A DNA stretch of 61,459 nucleotides from an uncultured Pelagibacteraceae bacterium (GCA_902561155.1 CACEOY010000007.1:1-61459), one strand, 5' to 3'. Shown: positions 24,344-33,834, counted from the stretch's first letter. Notes: generated by a model not told the origin, from the letters alone. Numbers and translations: made by a program.

Positions 24344-25266
24344 AAAACTTTTTAAATATTGCTGATCATTCTTCTTCTTTACTAAGAAATATAGTCGAAG
24401 AGGCAAAAGAAAGAAAACTCAAAAGAGAAGGTCAGAATAAATCTTCTATAGACGCAGACAAACCCTTAGATGGAAAATCAATGATAATGATTTTTGAAAA
24501 ACCGTCGACAAGAACAAGAATATCTTTTGATTTGGCAATAAAACAATTAGGGGGTTCCTCTATGATTTTAAATCCTGACGGAATACATTATGGCAAAGGA
24601 GATGAAAGTTTAAAAGATACTGCCAGAGTTTTATCTGAATATGCAGATATCCTAATGATAAGAACTTCTTCTCACAAAAATCTTGAAGAATTTTCAAAGT
24701 ACTCAAAGATACCTGTGATTAATGGATTATCGGATCAAAGTCACCCATGTCAGGTTATGTCAGATATTTTAACCTTTGAGGAAAATAACGGAAATATAGA
24801 GGGAAAAACTATCTCATGGATAGGTGATGGCAATAATAACATGTCTAACTCATTTATAGAGGCTGCTGTGAAATTTAAGTTTAATTTAAAAATTGGATGC
24901 CCAAAAAAATACAGTCCTAGTGACAAGATATTAAAATGGGCTTCAAAGAATAAATCTAAAATTTTTGTTACTAAAGATCCAAGAGAAGCTGCAAAAGATG
25001 CAGATTGTATTATGACCGATAAATGGGTTTCTATGAATGATAAAGTAAACAAAAAAGCAAAAAAGAAATCTCTAAAAGACTATCAAGTAAATAAAAACCT
25101 TTTTAAAGCTGCTAAAACTGATTGTATATTTATGCACTGTCTACCTGTTGGTAGAGGCGAAGAAGTTGCTGATGATATTATAGATGGAAATAAATCAGTC
25201 GTTTGGCAACAAGCCTATAATAGAGTTCACGCACAAAAAAGTATTATCAATTGGTGCTTAAATTAA
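24340..25266 (+). CDS. argF: Ornithine carbamoyltransferase
   Basis: A 308-aa enzyme forming citrulline. The carbamoyl-phosphate site STRTR, HPCQ, the ornithine loop TDKWVSMND (usually D.W.SMG) and HCLPVGRGEEV with the catalytic Cys are all present. Lengths and spacings are canonical. Its stop TAA overlaps the stop of the convergent cytochrome gene (shared TTAA). Confidence 0.95.
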   Translation: MKNFLNIADHSSSLLRNIVEEAKERKLKREGQNKSSIDADKPLDGKSMIMIFEKPSTRTRISFDLAIKQLGGSSMILNPDGIHYGKGDESLKDTARVLSEYADILMIRTSSHKNLEEFSKYSKIPVINGLSDQSHPCQVMSDILTFEENNGNIEGKTISWIGDGNNNMSNSFIEAAVKFKFNLKIGCPKKYSPSDKILKWASKNKSKIFVTKDPREAAKDADCIMTDKWVSMNDKVNKKAKKKSLKDYQVNKNLFKAAKTDCIFMHCLPVGRGEEVADDIIDGNKSVVWQQAYNRVHAQKSIINWCLN

Positions 25267-25811
25267 GGTATCGCTTTTGGACTTGCACTCTTCGAATTCA
25301 TATACAAAATAACTGAAGCTCTATCTTTTTCTTTTCTTAATCCCGCGAAAGCCATCTTAGTTCCTTTAATATAAGCTTGCGGTTTAATTAAATAAGAATT
25401 CATTTCTTCAAAAGTCCATTCTTTAGCATAAGCCGTCATAGCTTTTGAATAGTTATAGTCGTCTATTGCTCCAGCTGTTCTACCTATCACTCCCCAAAGA
25501 TTAGGTCCGATTTTATTTTTACCGTCCGCTGCTATCATATGGCAAGCAGAACATTTTTTAAAAACTTTCTCACCATGAGCCACATCGCCCATAGCTAATA
25601 AAGTCTTGATATCTACGGCCTCAACCACTTTTGCAGTTTTAGTGGAAACTTCTTGAGTAGAACCAACATTATCAATTCCCTCAACTTTATAGGCAGACAA
25701 TTTTGGTTTCTCGACATAAAAAAGGACGTCAACTATTTTGCCAATACCTATGACTATTAGTGCTGTAAGCAGTATAGCGGCAATGATTTTATTTATTTCA
25801 AAACTATCCAT
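25263..25811 (-). CDS. Membrane-anchored cytochrome c (CycM-like)
   Basis: A 182-aa protein with an uncleaved N-terminal membrane helix (residues ~8-30), a ~45-residue linker and a class I cytochrome c domain: the heme site CSACH (near residue 90) after VFKKC, GPNLWGVIGR, and KMAFAGL with the distal Met ligand. In Alphaproteobacteria such CycM proteins carry electrons from the bc1 complex to the aa3 oxidase (coxAB at 58-60 kb). No SD is evident upstream. Confidence 0.9.
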   Translation of the reverse strand: MDSFEINKIIAAILLTALIVIGIGKIVDVLFYVEKPKLSAYKVEGIDNVGSTQEVSTKTAKVVEAVDIKTLLAMGDVAHGEKVFKKCSACHMIAADGKNKIGPNLWGVIGRTAGAIDDYNYSKAMTAYAKEWTFEEMNSYLIKPQAYIKGTKMAFAGLRKEKDRASVILYMNSKSASPKAIP

Positions 25812-25903
25812 ATCTTGATAAGTATTTCAAACGTATAACACGAGTTTAAATAAAAAACTCTATATTAAAATACTTTTTTGCGACTTTTTAGCCGCATAAA
25901 TAT

Positions 25904-26647
25904 ATGACTGAAAACGTAATTATTATTCCAACCAGGCTTGAAGCTATAAGATTACCGAACAAGCCTTTAAAAAAAATAAACAATAAAGAAATGATACTTC
26001 ATGTTTATGAGGCTGCAAAGAAAGCAAACATAGGGGAAGTTATAGTTGCATCGCCTAACCAACAAATTTATGAATTAGTAACTTCAGCAAAAGGAATTTG
26101 TGTAAAAACAAGACTCGATCATAAAACTGGTACAGATAGAATATTCGAAGTTTTTGATAAATTTTTAAATAGGAAACCTCAAACGATTATTAATTTACAA
26201 GGAGATATGCCCAATATAGATCCATCTGCTATCAAGATATTATCTAATTATATGAGTAAAAATTTATGTGATATAGCGACACTTGGAAGTAAATTTAAAG
26301 ATAATAAAGAAATTGAAAACATCAACAATGTAAAGGTTGCAACTAAAAATGCTTTATCAGGAGATAAGTTTGATGAAGCAATAGATTTTTTTAGAGATAA
26401 TGAAAATATAAAAGAAAGACATGTCTATCATCACATAGGAATTTATGCCTTTACTAAAGAAGCGTTATTGAGGTATGTAAGTTTAGATAGAACAAAAAAA
26501 GAATTAGATAGAAATTTGGAACAACTTAGAGCACTAGAAAATAATATGAAAATACATATTGGTTATACGCCTTCTTCACCTTTAAGCATAGATACTGAAG
26601 AAGATTTAACAAATGTTCAGGAGATAATGAGGAATGAAAAAAAATAA
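25904..26647 (+). CDS. kdsB: CMP-Kdo synthetase (3-deoxy-manno-octulosonate cytidylyltransferase)
   Basis: A 247-aa nucleotidyltransferase activating Kdo for LPS. It has IIPTRLEAIRLPNKPL (the CTP-binding IPARxxSxRLPxKPL block), GTDRIFEV, NLQGDMPNIDP (NxQGDEPxI, metal site; Glu is Met here), HVYHHIGIYAFTKEAL and TPSSPLSIDTEEDL. Family length is normal. The last 14 nt overlap pheA. The preceding 92-nt gap to the cytochrome gene shows no firm promoter. Confidence 0.92.
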   Translation: MTENVIIIPTRLEAIRLPNKPLKKINNKEMILHVYEAAKKANIGEVIVASPNQQIYELVTSAKGICVKTRLDHKTGTDRIFEVFDKFLNRKPQTIINLQGDMPNIDPSAIKILSNYMSKNLCDIATLGSKFKDNKEIENINNVKVATKNALSGDKFDEAIDFFRDNENIKERHVYHHIGIYAFTKEALLRYVSLDRTKKELDRNLEQLRALENNMKIHIGYTPSSPLSIDTEEDLTNVQEIMRNEKK

Positions 26648-27476
26648 AGTAGCGTTTCAAGGCGAACTTGGAGCCTATTCTCATATTGCAATTAACGAAC
26701 TTTTTGAAAATCCTGAAATTAAAACTTGTGCAACTTTCGAAGAGACGTTTAAAGTAGCATTTGAAAACGTTGACTATAAGATAGTTATACCTTTAGAAAA
26801 TTCATTAGCAGGTAGGGTAGCAGATATTCATTATCTTTTACCAAAATATAAACTACAAATTCACGCAGAACATTTTCAAAAAGTAGAACACAATCTACTC
26901 GTTAAAGAAAGTGCGAAGCTAGAGGATATAAAATATGTACGAAGTCACTCTCAGGCGATAGGACAATGTCAAAAAATAATAATGGAAAAAAAATATAAAA
27001 CAATAATTTCAGCTGATACTGCAGGGTCAGCCAAAGAACTTTCGGACGGAAAAGATAATTCAATAGCAGCAATTGCATCTAAACTTTCGGCTAAAATTTA
27101 TAATCTTAAAATCCTTAAAGAAAATATTGAGGATGAGAAAGGAAATGTAACAAGATTTTTAATCATGGGTAAGAATGTTCAACAACCAGAATACGAAAAA
27201 GGAAAAAAATACATTACAACTTGTATATTTAGATTAAAAAGTGAGCCTGCTGCTCTTTACAAATCATTGGGAGGATTCGCAACCAACCAAGTAAATATGA
27301 CTAAACTTGAGAGTTTTTCTGTAAAAAATACTTTTGCACAAACTAACTTTTATTTAGATTTTGAGGGCCACCTTGAAGAAAAATCTGTTCAAAATGCTAT
27401 GGAAGAACTTGGTTTTCATACAGAAAGCTTAGATATTTTGGGCGTTTATGAAGCTTCTAATTTTAGGCAAAATTAG
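26634..27476 (+). CDS. pheA: Prephenate dehydratase
   Basis: A 280-aa monofunctional enzyme making phenylpyruvate. The PDT domain (residues 1-185) has FQGELGAYSHIA, VIPLENSLAGRV, SHSQAIGQC, DTAGSAKEL and the catalytic GNVTRFLIMG. The C-terminal ACT domain has LKSEPAALYKSLGGFA and TKLESFSV, the alphaproteobacterial variant of the ESRP Phe-binding motif. The start lies inside the end of kdsB in another frame. Confidence 0.93.
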   Translation: MKKNKVAFQGELGAYSHIAINELFENPEIKTCATFEETFKVAFENVDYKIVIPLENSLAGRVADIHYLLPKYKLQIHAEHFQKVEHNLLVKESAKLEDIKYVRSHSQAIGQCQKIIMEKKYKTIISADTAGSAKELSDGKDNSIAAIASKLSAKIYNLKILKENIEDEKGNVTRFLIMGKNVQQPEYEKGKKYITTCIFRLKSEPAALYKSLGGFATNQVNMTKLESFSVKNTFAQTNFYLDFEGHLEEKSVQNAMEELGFHTESLDILGVYEASNFRQN

Positions 27477-27498
27477 TCCACAAAAAAGAATTCTACTC

Positions 27499-27528
27499 TT
27501 GTAGTAATTAAAAATATCTTGATATAAT
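27499..27528 (+). promoter_or_regulatory. Promoter of the SRP RNA
   Basis: TTGTAG (27499-27504), an 18-nt spacer and a consensus TATAAT (27523-27528). The predicted start, about 6 nt downstream, coincides with the 5' end of the SRP RNA stem. Confidence 0.6.
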
Positions 27529-27533
27529 CAATC

Positions 27534-27623
27534 GTGGTGGGCATCAGGTGGATGTTTCATTAACCCGGTCAGGTCTGAAAAGAAGCAGCCGTAGTGAAAA
27601 CTATTCAGGTTGTTGCCTGCCTC
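27534..27623 (+). ncRNA. ffs: Signal recognition particle RNA, small bacterial type
   Basis: The conserved SRP hairpin core GGTCAGGTCTGAAAAG followed by AAGCAGCC (27568-27590) is the Ffh-binding domain. The outer stem closes with GGTGGGCA (27536-27543) pairing to TGCCTGCC (27614-27621), allowing G-U pairs. About 90 nt, typical for the 4.5S class. Its 3' end is only about 6 nt before the dnaX ATG, so the two are probably one transcript, as ffs-dnaX linkage in other bacteria suggests. Confidence 0.92.
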
Positions 27624-27629
27624 TATAAA

Positions 27630-29303
27630 ATGAAACATTATAAAATTTTAGCACTAAAATATAGACCTCAAGAATTTAAAGATTTAATAGGCCAACAGGT
27701 AATGGTTAAAACAATTACCAATGCCATTAAACTTGGAAAAACTCCAAATGCATATCTTCTCACAGGAATAAGAGGTGTTGGTAAAACCACAACCGCAAGA
27801 TTAATTGCTAAAGCGTTAAACTGTACAAAAAACTTTTCTGAGGGAGAAAAATGTAAAAATAATGAAAACTGTCACTGTAAAGAAATTGTTAATTCAAGTC
27901 ATATGGATGTTTTGGAAATGGATGCAGCATCTAAAACTGGAATAGATGACATAAGAGAACTTATAGAAAACTCAAAGTATAGTCCAACTAGCGCAAAATT
28001 TAAAATTTTTATAATTGATGAAGTTCACATGCTCTCTAAGCAGGCGTTTAATGGGTTGCTAAAAACTTTAGAAGAGCCCCCTCCAAGTTTAAAATTTATT
28101 CTTGCTACTACGGAAGTAAAAAAAATTCCCATAACCATACTTTCAAGATGTCAAAGATTTGACTTAAAAAGAGTTGGTATGAGTGAAATATTTAAACATT
28201 TAGAGGAAATAGCAAAAAAAGAAAAAGGAAATATTTCTTCAAAAGCACTGAGAATAATTGCCCAAGTTTCTGAAGGTTCAGTTAGGGATGGTATTTCTTT
28301 ACTAGATAGAGCGATTACTTATCAGAATGTTGTCTCAAAAAATCAAGTAGACGCCGAAGATGTTAGGAGTATGCTGGGATTGGCTGACAAGACTAAAGTT
28401 ATCAAACTCTTACAAGAGATTTTTAAAGGGAATTCAAATAATGCAATTAAAATTTTAAAAGAACTTTTTGAACAAGGTATTGATGCAAAATATTTTTTAA
28501 ATGATATTCTTGAAATACTTAGTTTAATAAATAGAAAGATAAGTCTAGGGTCAATTGAAAACGACAAAATTTTGCCTGAAGAGGAAATAAATTTGATAAA
28601 TGTAATCTCAGAAGGTATTAACGTTAGTGATATAGGTCTTTTTTGGCAACTTACTATAAAAACTATTGAAGATTTAAAAATTATAAATGACGAAGAAGTA
28701 ACATTAGAAATGTATGTTATGCAGTTATTGCACTTAAAGGGAATCAAGACCCCATTAGTAGATGAGACGAGCGAAGTTGCTACTAGCATAGAACAAAAAG
28801 AAAAGAAAGTAACAGAAGAGGAAGAAAATTTTAAAGAAAACAACACACTTAAAACTAAAAGCCAACTTAAAAATACAGATCAAATTAAAACCAATTTGAT
28901 GGAAAGACCAAAACCAACCAATGAAAAATCAATTAAAGCAAAAATTAATTCTTTTGAGGATATTGTAAAATTAGCTAATCAAGAGAATGAAATTGAGTTG
29001 AAATATGATTTAGAAAGAAATGTAAAATTAGTAAACTTTAGAAATGGTACAATTGATATAAGTTTTAATGAAAAACTGAACAAAAACTTTATTAAAATTT
29101 TGACCGAAAAACTTTACAGTTGGACAGGAGAAAGATGGATAATTTCTCTAAATAAAAAAATTGGTGACAAAACATTATTTGAAAAAAAAAATGAGTCAAA
29201 AAACAATCAGATTATTGAAGCAAAAAAAAATGATAATATAAAAAAGTTACTTGACGCATTTGATGACGCAGATTTAATTAATGTACAAAAGGATGATAAT
29301 TGA
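27630..29303 (+). CDS. dnaX: DNA polymerase III gamma/tau subunit
   Basis: A 557-aa AAA+ clamp-loader subunit. It starts ALKYRPQEFKDLIGQ, with Walker A GIRGVGKTT, the zinc module (C near 55, then CKNNENCHC), Walker B IIDEVHML, sensor 1 ATTEVKKIP, SRCQRFD and sensor 2 SEGSVRDGISLLD. After ~370 the sequence becomes Lys/Glu-rich, with a tau-like C-terminal domain (NGTIDISFNEKLNKNF, TGERWIISLN). The open frame extends upstream through a GTG inside the SRP RNA, but the ATG at 27630 matches the family N-terminus. A frameshift-made gamma form is not evident. Overlaps ybaB by 4 nt. Confidence 0.93.
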   Translation: MKHYKILALKYRPQEFKDLIGQQVMVKTITNAIKLGKTPNAYLLTGIRGVGKTTTARLIAKALNCTKNFSEGEKCKNNENCHCKEIVNSSHMDVLEMDAASKTGIDDIRELIENSKYSPTSAKFKIFIIDEVHMLSKQAFNGLLKTLEEPPPSLKFILATTEVKKIPITILSRCQRFDLKRVGMSEIFKHLEEIAKKEKGNISSKALRIIAQVSEGSVRDGISLLDRAITYQNVVSKNQVDAEDVRSMLGLADKTKVIKLLQEIFKGNSNNAIKILKELFEQGIDAKYFLNDILEILSLINRKISLGSIENDKILPEEEINLINVISEGINVSDIGLFWQLTIKTIEDLKIINDEEVTLEMYVMQLLHLKGIKTPLVDETSEVATSIEQKEKKVTEEEENFKENNTLKTKSQLKNTDQIKTNLMERPKPTNEKSIKAKINSFEDIVKLANQENEIELKYDLERNVKLVNFRNGTIDISFNEKLNKNFIKILTEKLYSWTGERWIISLNKKIGDKTLFEKKNESKNNQIIEAKKNDNIKKLLDAFDDADLINVQKDDN

Positions 29304-29623
29304 TGACGGACTTTAATGACATGCTCCAAAGAGCAAAACAAATGCAACAGAAAATGAAAGAAGCTCAGGATGAAATTAAAAACATACAAGTAGAAGGAGT
29401 TTCAGGTGGAAATTTGGTTAAAGTAATTTTAACTGGAGATTATGAACTTAAGTCTATTACTATTAGTGAAAATGCTAAAAAAGAAAGTCAAGAAATTATT
29501 AATGATTTAATAATTGCGGCTTATAACAATGCAAAAGAAAACTTAAAAAAAAAATCATCTGAACAAATATCAAAAATTACAGGAGGTATAAATTTACCTT
29601 TTGATATAAAATTTCCCTCATAA
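29300..29623 (+). CDS. YbaB/EbfC nucleoid-associated protein
   Basis: A 107-aa protein with the N-terminal helix MLQRAKQMQQKMKEAQ, the central VEGVSGGNLVKVILTGDYELKSITI strand block and a C-terminal helix ending LPFDIKFPS. These small dimers bind DNA and are almost always encoded between dnaX and recR, exactly as here, with 4-nt and 1-nt overlaps. Confidence 0.93.
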   Translation: MMTDFNDMLQRAKQMQQKMKEAQDEIKNIQVEGVSGGNLVKVILTGDYELKSITISENAKKESQEIINDLIIAAYNNAKENLKKKSSEQISKITGGINLPFDIKFPS

Positions 29624-30228
29624 TGGATAATAATATTATTGAAATAGAAGAGTTAATTAAACAATTTTCAAAATTACCAGGTTTAGGACCAAAATCTGCA
29701 AAGAGAATTATCTTAAAACTCATTAACAACAAAGATAACATGATTAAACCTCTAACAAAATCTTTGGCCAGTGTTTATAAAAAAGTTGTAAGATGTTCAA
29801 TTTGTGGGAATTTAAAAATAGTTGATAAAACTTGTTTATGCGAAACCGATACCAATTATGATAAAATTTGTATCGTAGAAAACTTAGCAGATATGTGGGT
29901 GATTGATTCTGCAAATATTTATAAAGGTCATTACCACATACTTGGTGGTACTATAAATTCTCAAGATAATTCAGAAAATAAAAATAGTTTAGTTCAATCA
30001 CTAATTAAAAGAGTAAAAAAAAATAATTTAAAGGAAGTGATAATTGCAACAAGTGCTACAATTGAGGGTCAAACTACAGCTCATTATATTGAGGATCTAA
30101 TTAAAAATGACAAAATTAAAATTACAAAACTGGCTCAAGGATTACCTGTTGGGGGAGAAATAGAACAATTAGATGATGGAACACTTTTTTCAGCTTTTAA
30201 AAATAGAGTTCCTGTAACAGATAGTTAA
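29623..30228 (+). CDS. recR: Recombination protein RecR
   Basis: A 201-aa protein: the N-terminal HhH motif (SKLPGLGPKSAKRIILKL), a four-cysteine zinc finger (CSICG and CLC), the Toprim domain (IVENLADMWVID, HILGGTIN) and a C-terminal Walker-B-like ITKLAQGLPVGGEIE. It acts with RecF/RecO to load RecA on gaps. It is the last gene of the SRP RNA-dnaX-ybaB-recR operon, ending one base from the convergent glcB. Confidence 0.95.
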   Translation: MDNNIIEIEELIKQFSKLPGLGPKSAKRIILKLINNKDNMIKPLTKSLASVYKKVVRCSICGNLKIVDKTCLCETDTNYDKICIVENLADMWVIDSANIYKGHYHILGGTINSQDNSENKNSLVQSLIKRVKKNNLKEVIIATSATIEGQTTAHYIEDLIKNDKIKITKLAQGLPVGGEIEQLDDGTLFSAFKNRVPVTDS

Positions 30229-30229
30229 G

Positions 30230-32395
30230 TTAAGCGCTTTTTCTCTCAAGTCTTTTTTGATGCAAAAGGGGTTCTGTATAACCAGATGGCTGAACTCTTC
30301 CTTTAAATACTAAATCACAAGCAGCTGAAAAGGCTATTGAATTTTCAAAGTCATCGGACATTTTTTTATAACTAGATCTTCCACTTCTTTTATAGGCAGG
30401 GTCCTTCTCATTTTGATTATCAACAATAGTAGCCATCTTTTTCATAACTTTCATAACCTGATCTTTTGTACATATTCCGTGATGCAGCCAGTTAGCTATA
30501 TGTTGAGAGGAAATTCTTAAGGTTGCCCTATCTTCCATTAAACCAACATTGTTTATATCTGGTACTTTTGAACAACCTACTCCATGGTCAATCCATCTAA
30601 CAACATATCCAAGTATACCTTGCGCGTTATTTTCTAATTCACGATTAATGTCTTCAACAGACCAATTAGGCCTATCAGCCCTTGGTATTTCTAAAAGTTT
30701 ATCCAAGTTTGTTTTATTTCTAGTTTTAATTTTATCTTGTTCTTTAAAAACATCCACTTTGTGGTAATGCATCGAGTGTAAAGTTGCAGCAGTAGGAGAA
30801 GGAACCCAAGCACAGTTTGCACCTGATTTGGGGTGACCGATTTTCTGCTCCATCATATTTGCCATTTGATCTGGCATTGCCCACATACCTTTACCAATTT
30901 GAGCTTTTCCTGAAAATCCACAGCTCAATCCAATATCAACATTCCAATTCTCATAAGAGTTTAACCAAGTTGATTTTTTCATTTCACCTTTAAAGATCAT
31001 TGGACCTGCTTCAAATGAAGTATGCATTTCATCACCAGTTCGGTCTAAAAATCCAGTATTAATAAAAACAATTCTATTTTTCACCTGTCTAATACATTCT
31101 TTTAAATTAACCGTAGTTCTTCTTTCTTCATCCATTATTCCAACTTTCATAGTAAACTTCTTTAAATCTAATGCTTCTTCTACTTGGCCAAATAATTTAT
31201 CTGTAAAAGCAACCTCCTCTGGACCATGCATTTTAGGTTTTACTATATAGATAGAACCAGTTCTGGAGTTATTTTTATTTTTAAAATCATGCAAAGCACA
31301 CATAGTAGACACAAACGCATCCATAATTCCTTCAGGAATTTCAGAGCCATCTTTTAGTATTATTGCAGGACTGGTCATCAAATGACCTACGTTACGATTA
31401 AGCAACAATGCTCTGCCATGTAATGCTATTTTTTTTCCTTCTTTTGATAAATAAGTTCGGTTTGGATTTAATTTTCTAACAAATTTCTTTCCATTTTTTT
31501 CCATATTTGCAGTTAAGTCTCCTTTCATAAGACCTAACCAGTTCCTGTAACAATTTACTTTATCTTCACCATCAACTGCTGCAACTGAGTCCTCATTATC
31601 TATAATTGTTGATATAGCTGACTCCACTATAAAGTCAGATATATTTGCTTTATCTCCTTTTCCAATTGGACTATCAGGATCTATAATTATATCAAAATGA
31701 AGGTTATTATTTTTTAATAATATGGAAGTTGGAGATGACTTTTCACCATTAAAACCTATAAATTGATTTTCATTTTTTAAGTTAATCTTTTCCTTATTAA
31801 TATTTAAAACTAATTTATTATTTTCAATTTCAATTTTATCTATATTTTTCCAACTATCTTTTTTTAATGAAAAAATTTCATCTAGAAAATTTCTAACATA
31901 TGCTATTACTTTTTGCGCTCGATCTTTATTAAATGAAGTACCCTTTTCGCCAGCAATTACGTCTGTACCATATAGAGAATCATACAAGCTTCCCCAACGA
32001 GCATTAGCTGCATTTAATGCGTATCTAGCATTATCTACTGGAACAACAAGTTGTGGACCTGCAATTTTTGCAATTTCCTCGTCTACATTTGTAGTATCAA
32101 TTTTAAAATTGTCTCCTTCATTCACAATGTAAGAAATCGATTTAAGAAATTGAGTATATTTGTCTTTATCAAATTTTTCTTTAGAGTTACTTAAGTGCCA
32201 GTCGTCGATTTGTTTTTGTATTTTCTCTCTTTTTTCAATAAGTTTTTTGTTTATCGGTGCTAATTCATGAACTACTTTTGCAAATCTTTTCCAGAAATCA
32301 TCTTGTTTTATGTCTGTGCCAGGCAACACCTCTTCATTTATAAAATTAAATAAAGTCTGATTTATTTTTAACTCGTTTTCATTTATAAATTTCAT
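30230..32395 (-). CDS. glcB: Malate synthase G
   Basis: A 721-aa enzyme, full length for isoform G, condensing glyoxylate and acetyl-CoA. Family blocks seen: [86 protein letters not shown] and [14 protein letters not shown]. The ATG lies about 10 nt after a tandem glycine riboswitch and has no Shine-Dalgarno sequence. This places glyoxylate use under glycine control, a known SAR11 feature linked to its glycine/serine requirement. Confidence 0.96.
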   Translation of the reverse strand: MKFINENELKINQTLFNFINEEVLPGTDIKQDDFWKRFAKVVHELAPINKKLIEKREKIQKQIDDWHLSNSKEKFDKDKYTQFLKSISYIVNEGDNFKIDTTNVDEEIAKIAGPQLVVPVDNARYALNAANARWGSLYDSLYGTDVIAGEKGTSFNKDRAQKVIAYVRNFLDEIFSLKKDSWKNIDKIEIENNKLVLNINKEKINLKNENQFIGFNGEKSSPTSILLKNNNLHFDIIIDPDSPIGKGDKANISDFIVESAISTIIDNEDSVAAVDGEDKVNCYRNWLGLMKGDLTANMEKNGKKFVRKLNPNRTYLSKEGKKIALHGRALLLNRNVGHLMTSPAIILKDGSEIPEGIMDAFVSTMCALHDFKNKNNSRTGSIYIVKPKMHGPEEVAFTDKLFGQVEEALDLKKFTMKVGIMDEERRTTVNLKECIRQVKNRIVFINTGFLDRTGDEMHTSFEAGPMIFKGEMKKSTWLNSYENWNVDIGLSCGFSGKAQIGKGMWAMPDQMANMMEQKIGHPKSGANCAWVPSPTAATLHSMHYHKVDVFKEQDKIKTRNKTNLDKLLEIPRADRPNWSVEDINRELENNAQGILGYVVRWIDHGVGCSKVPDINNVGLMEDRATLRISSQHIANWLHHGICTKDQVMKVMKKMATIVDNQNEKDPAYKRSGRSSYKKMSDDFENSIAFSAACDLVFKGRVQPSGYTEPLLHQKRLERKSA

Positions 32396-32404
32396 ATAGC
32401 ACCA

Positions 32405-32552
32405 ATCTTACCCCCATCTGTATCGGTACCTGAGAGATTTACTCCTTCGGTGAGAACTTGTCTCTTTCCAGAATTTTACTTTTACGGTCCTTTTGCCTGA
32501 GAGTTTCCGGGGTGGTTGCTCCTTCGGCGCTACATTTAAGTAGTCTCTCCCG
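32405..32552 (-). promoter_or_regulatory. Tandem glycine riboswitch controlling glcB
   Basis: On the minus strand two glycine aptamers lie back to back. The first (near 32552-32485) contains GCCGAAGGAGCAA and AACTCTCAGGCAAAAGGACCG. The second (near 32480-32405) contains CACCGAAGGAGTAA and ATCTCTCAGGTACCGATACAG. Only about 10 nt separate the second aptamer from the glcB start, and there is no terminator hairpin with a U-run, so control is probably translational or through the aptamer fold itself. Glycine-activated glcB control is known in SAR11. Confidence 0.95.
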
Positions 32553-32558
32553 TTTTTT

Positions 32559-32586
32559 TTAATATTTTCTCCTAGTAAAACTTCAA
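32559..32586 (-). promoter_or_regulatory. Promoter of the riboswitch-glcB transcript
   Basis: On the minus strand TTGAAG (32581-32586), a 16-nt spacer and TATTAA (32559-32564) would start transcription at the CGGGAGAG of the first aptamer. Confidence 0.55.
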
Positions 32587-32659
32587 AGTCAAATGATAAT
32601 TGATCTCAGTTTATTGACAATTTATTGACTTATTTTAATTCTATTACTCAACAAATTAT

Positions 32660-32665
32660 TATAAA
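32660..32665 (+). promoter_or_regulatory. Putative -10 box of accA
   Basis: TATAAA followed by 7 nt and the accA ATG, indicating a leaderless mRNA. Two TTGAC-type hexamers (32614 and 32625) are too far upstream to be its -35. Confidence 0.4.
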
Positions 32666-32672
32666 ATTGTTT

Positions 32673-33776
32673 ATGAAAAATTATCTAGAATTCGAAAAGG
32701 ATATAAAAACTCTTGAAGATGAGATGGAACTTCTCAAAAGTCCTGGTAATGAAAGTATTTCAGAGGTGGACACAAGCAAAATAAAATCAACTCAAGATCA
32801 AATTAACTCAAAATTAAAGAGTATTTACTCTAATCTCAATAGTTGGCAAAAAACCCAAGTCGCTAGACATGAAGATAGACCAAGAGCAAGTTTTTATATA
32901 AAAAAAATATTTAATAATTTTACTCCACTTGCTGGTGACAGATATTTTGGAGATGATCGATCTGTTACAACCGGTTTTGGATTAATTAACGAAAAATCTG
33001 TTTTAGTAATAGGTCAAGAAAAAGGAGAAGATCTAAATACAAGGATCGAAAAAAATTTTGGTATGATGAGCCCAGAAGGTTATAGAAAATGTATCAGATT
33101 AATGAAGTTAGCTGACAGATTTAAAATTCCAATAATTACTTTTATAGATACTCCTGGTGCCTATCCAGGAATAGGTGCTGAACAAAGAGGTCAAGCGTCT
33201 GCTATCGCACATTCGATTGAATGCTGCATGTCACTGAGGTCTCCTAATATCTCAGTAATAATCGGCGAGGGAGGATCTGGTGGTGCAATCGCTCTAGCAT
33301 CCTCAAATAAAGTTATCATGTTGGAAAATTCAATTTATTCTGTAATATCCCCAGAAGGATGTGCTTCTATTTTGTGGAGAGATCCTGGTAAATCATTAGA
33401 GGCCGCAGAAGCAATGAAACTATCAGCACAAGATCTTTTAAATCTAGGAGTTATAGATGATATTATTACAGAGCCTTTAGGAGGCGCACACAGAAATCAA
33501 GATGAAATTGCTCAAAATATAAAAAATACTATTATAGAAAATCTTAATTTTTTTGAAAATATGAGTCCTAATGAAATTTTTGACCATAGAAAAAATAAAT
33601 TCCTTAAAATCGGTAGAGGAGGGGGTTTTGCTAAACCATCTGAAAGTGGAGAAGCTGGATTAGAGTATAAAGAACCAATTTATCTCAAACTCAAAAGAAT
33701 TTTTACTCAAAATAAATATATATTATCAGCTATAGGGCTGGTTATTATTGCCTCAATTGTAGCGCTGCTTAACTAA
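32673..33776 (+). CDS. accA: Acetyl-CoA carboxylase carboxyltransferase subunit alpha, with C-terminal membrane helix
   Basis: A 367-aa protein starting MKNYLEFEKDIKTLE, the normal AccA N-terminus; an upstream in-frame TTG is rejected. Core motifs: RPRASFYI, FGDDRSVTTGFG, GMMSPEGYRKC, FIDTPGAYPGIGAEQRGQ, IGEGGSGGAIAL, SVISPEGCASILWR and GVIDDIITEPLGGAHRN. AccA usually ends near residue 315-320. Here about 50 residues follow, ending in an ~18-residue hydrophobic segment (349-366) that looks like a membrane anchor. AccD is encoded separately at 8 kb. Confidence 0.93.
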   Translation: MKNYLEFEKDIKTLEDEMELLKSPGNESISEVDTSKIKSTQDQINSKLKSIYSNLNSWQKTQVARHEDRPRASFYIKKIFNNFTPLAGDRYFGDDRSVTTGFGLINEKSVLVIGQEKGEDLNTRIEKNFGMMSPEGYRKCIRLMKLADRFKIPIITFIDTPGAYPGIGAEQRGQASAIAHSIECCMSLRSPNISVIIGEGGSGGAIALASSNKVIMLENSIYSVISPEGCASILWRDPGKSLEAAEAMKLSAQDLLNLGVIDDIITEPLGGAHRNQDEIAQNIKNTIIENLNFFENMSPNEIFDHRKNKFLKIGRGGGFAKPSESGEAGLEYKEPIYLKLKRIFTQNKYILSAIGLVIIASIVALLN

Positions 33777-33782
33777 ATATTG

Positions 33783-33805
33783 TTGTAAAATTGCAATTTT
33801 TACAA
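33783..33805. repeat. Inverted repeat downstream of accA
   Basis: A 23-nt near-perfect palindrome (arms TTGTAAAA/TTTTTACAA around TTGCAA) starts 6 nt after the accA stop. It is AT-rich without a following U-run; a weak terminator or a protein site are both possible. Confidence 0.4.
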
Positions 33806-33834
33806 ATAAATAACAATTTAAAGTCAAACAAATC

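Noticed and set aside
25861-25900. Hairpin TGCG...CGCA before kdsB as a regulatory element
   Set aside because: Only four continuous pairs with a mismatch; too weak in AT-rich DNA to support.
26634-27476. Loss of the ESRP phenylalanine-binding motif in PheA as an anomaly
   Set aside because: The LES-type variant seen here is common in alphaproteobacterial prephenate dehydratases.
27594-27629. N-terminal extension of dnaX starting at a GTG
   Set aside because: It lies inside the SRP RNA stem, and the family N-terminus (ALKYRPQEF) follows the ATG at 27630.
29160-29240. A-runs near the dnaX 3' end as a programmed frameshift making gamma
   Set aside because: Long A-runs are everywhere in this genome; no stimulatory SD or hairpin arrangement is evident and the site is too close to the C-terminus.
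32625-32672. Longer accA from an upstream TTG
   Set aside because: The added residues are not AccA-like and the -10 box 7 nt before the ATG would lie inside the gene.
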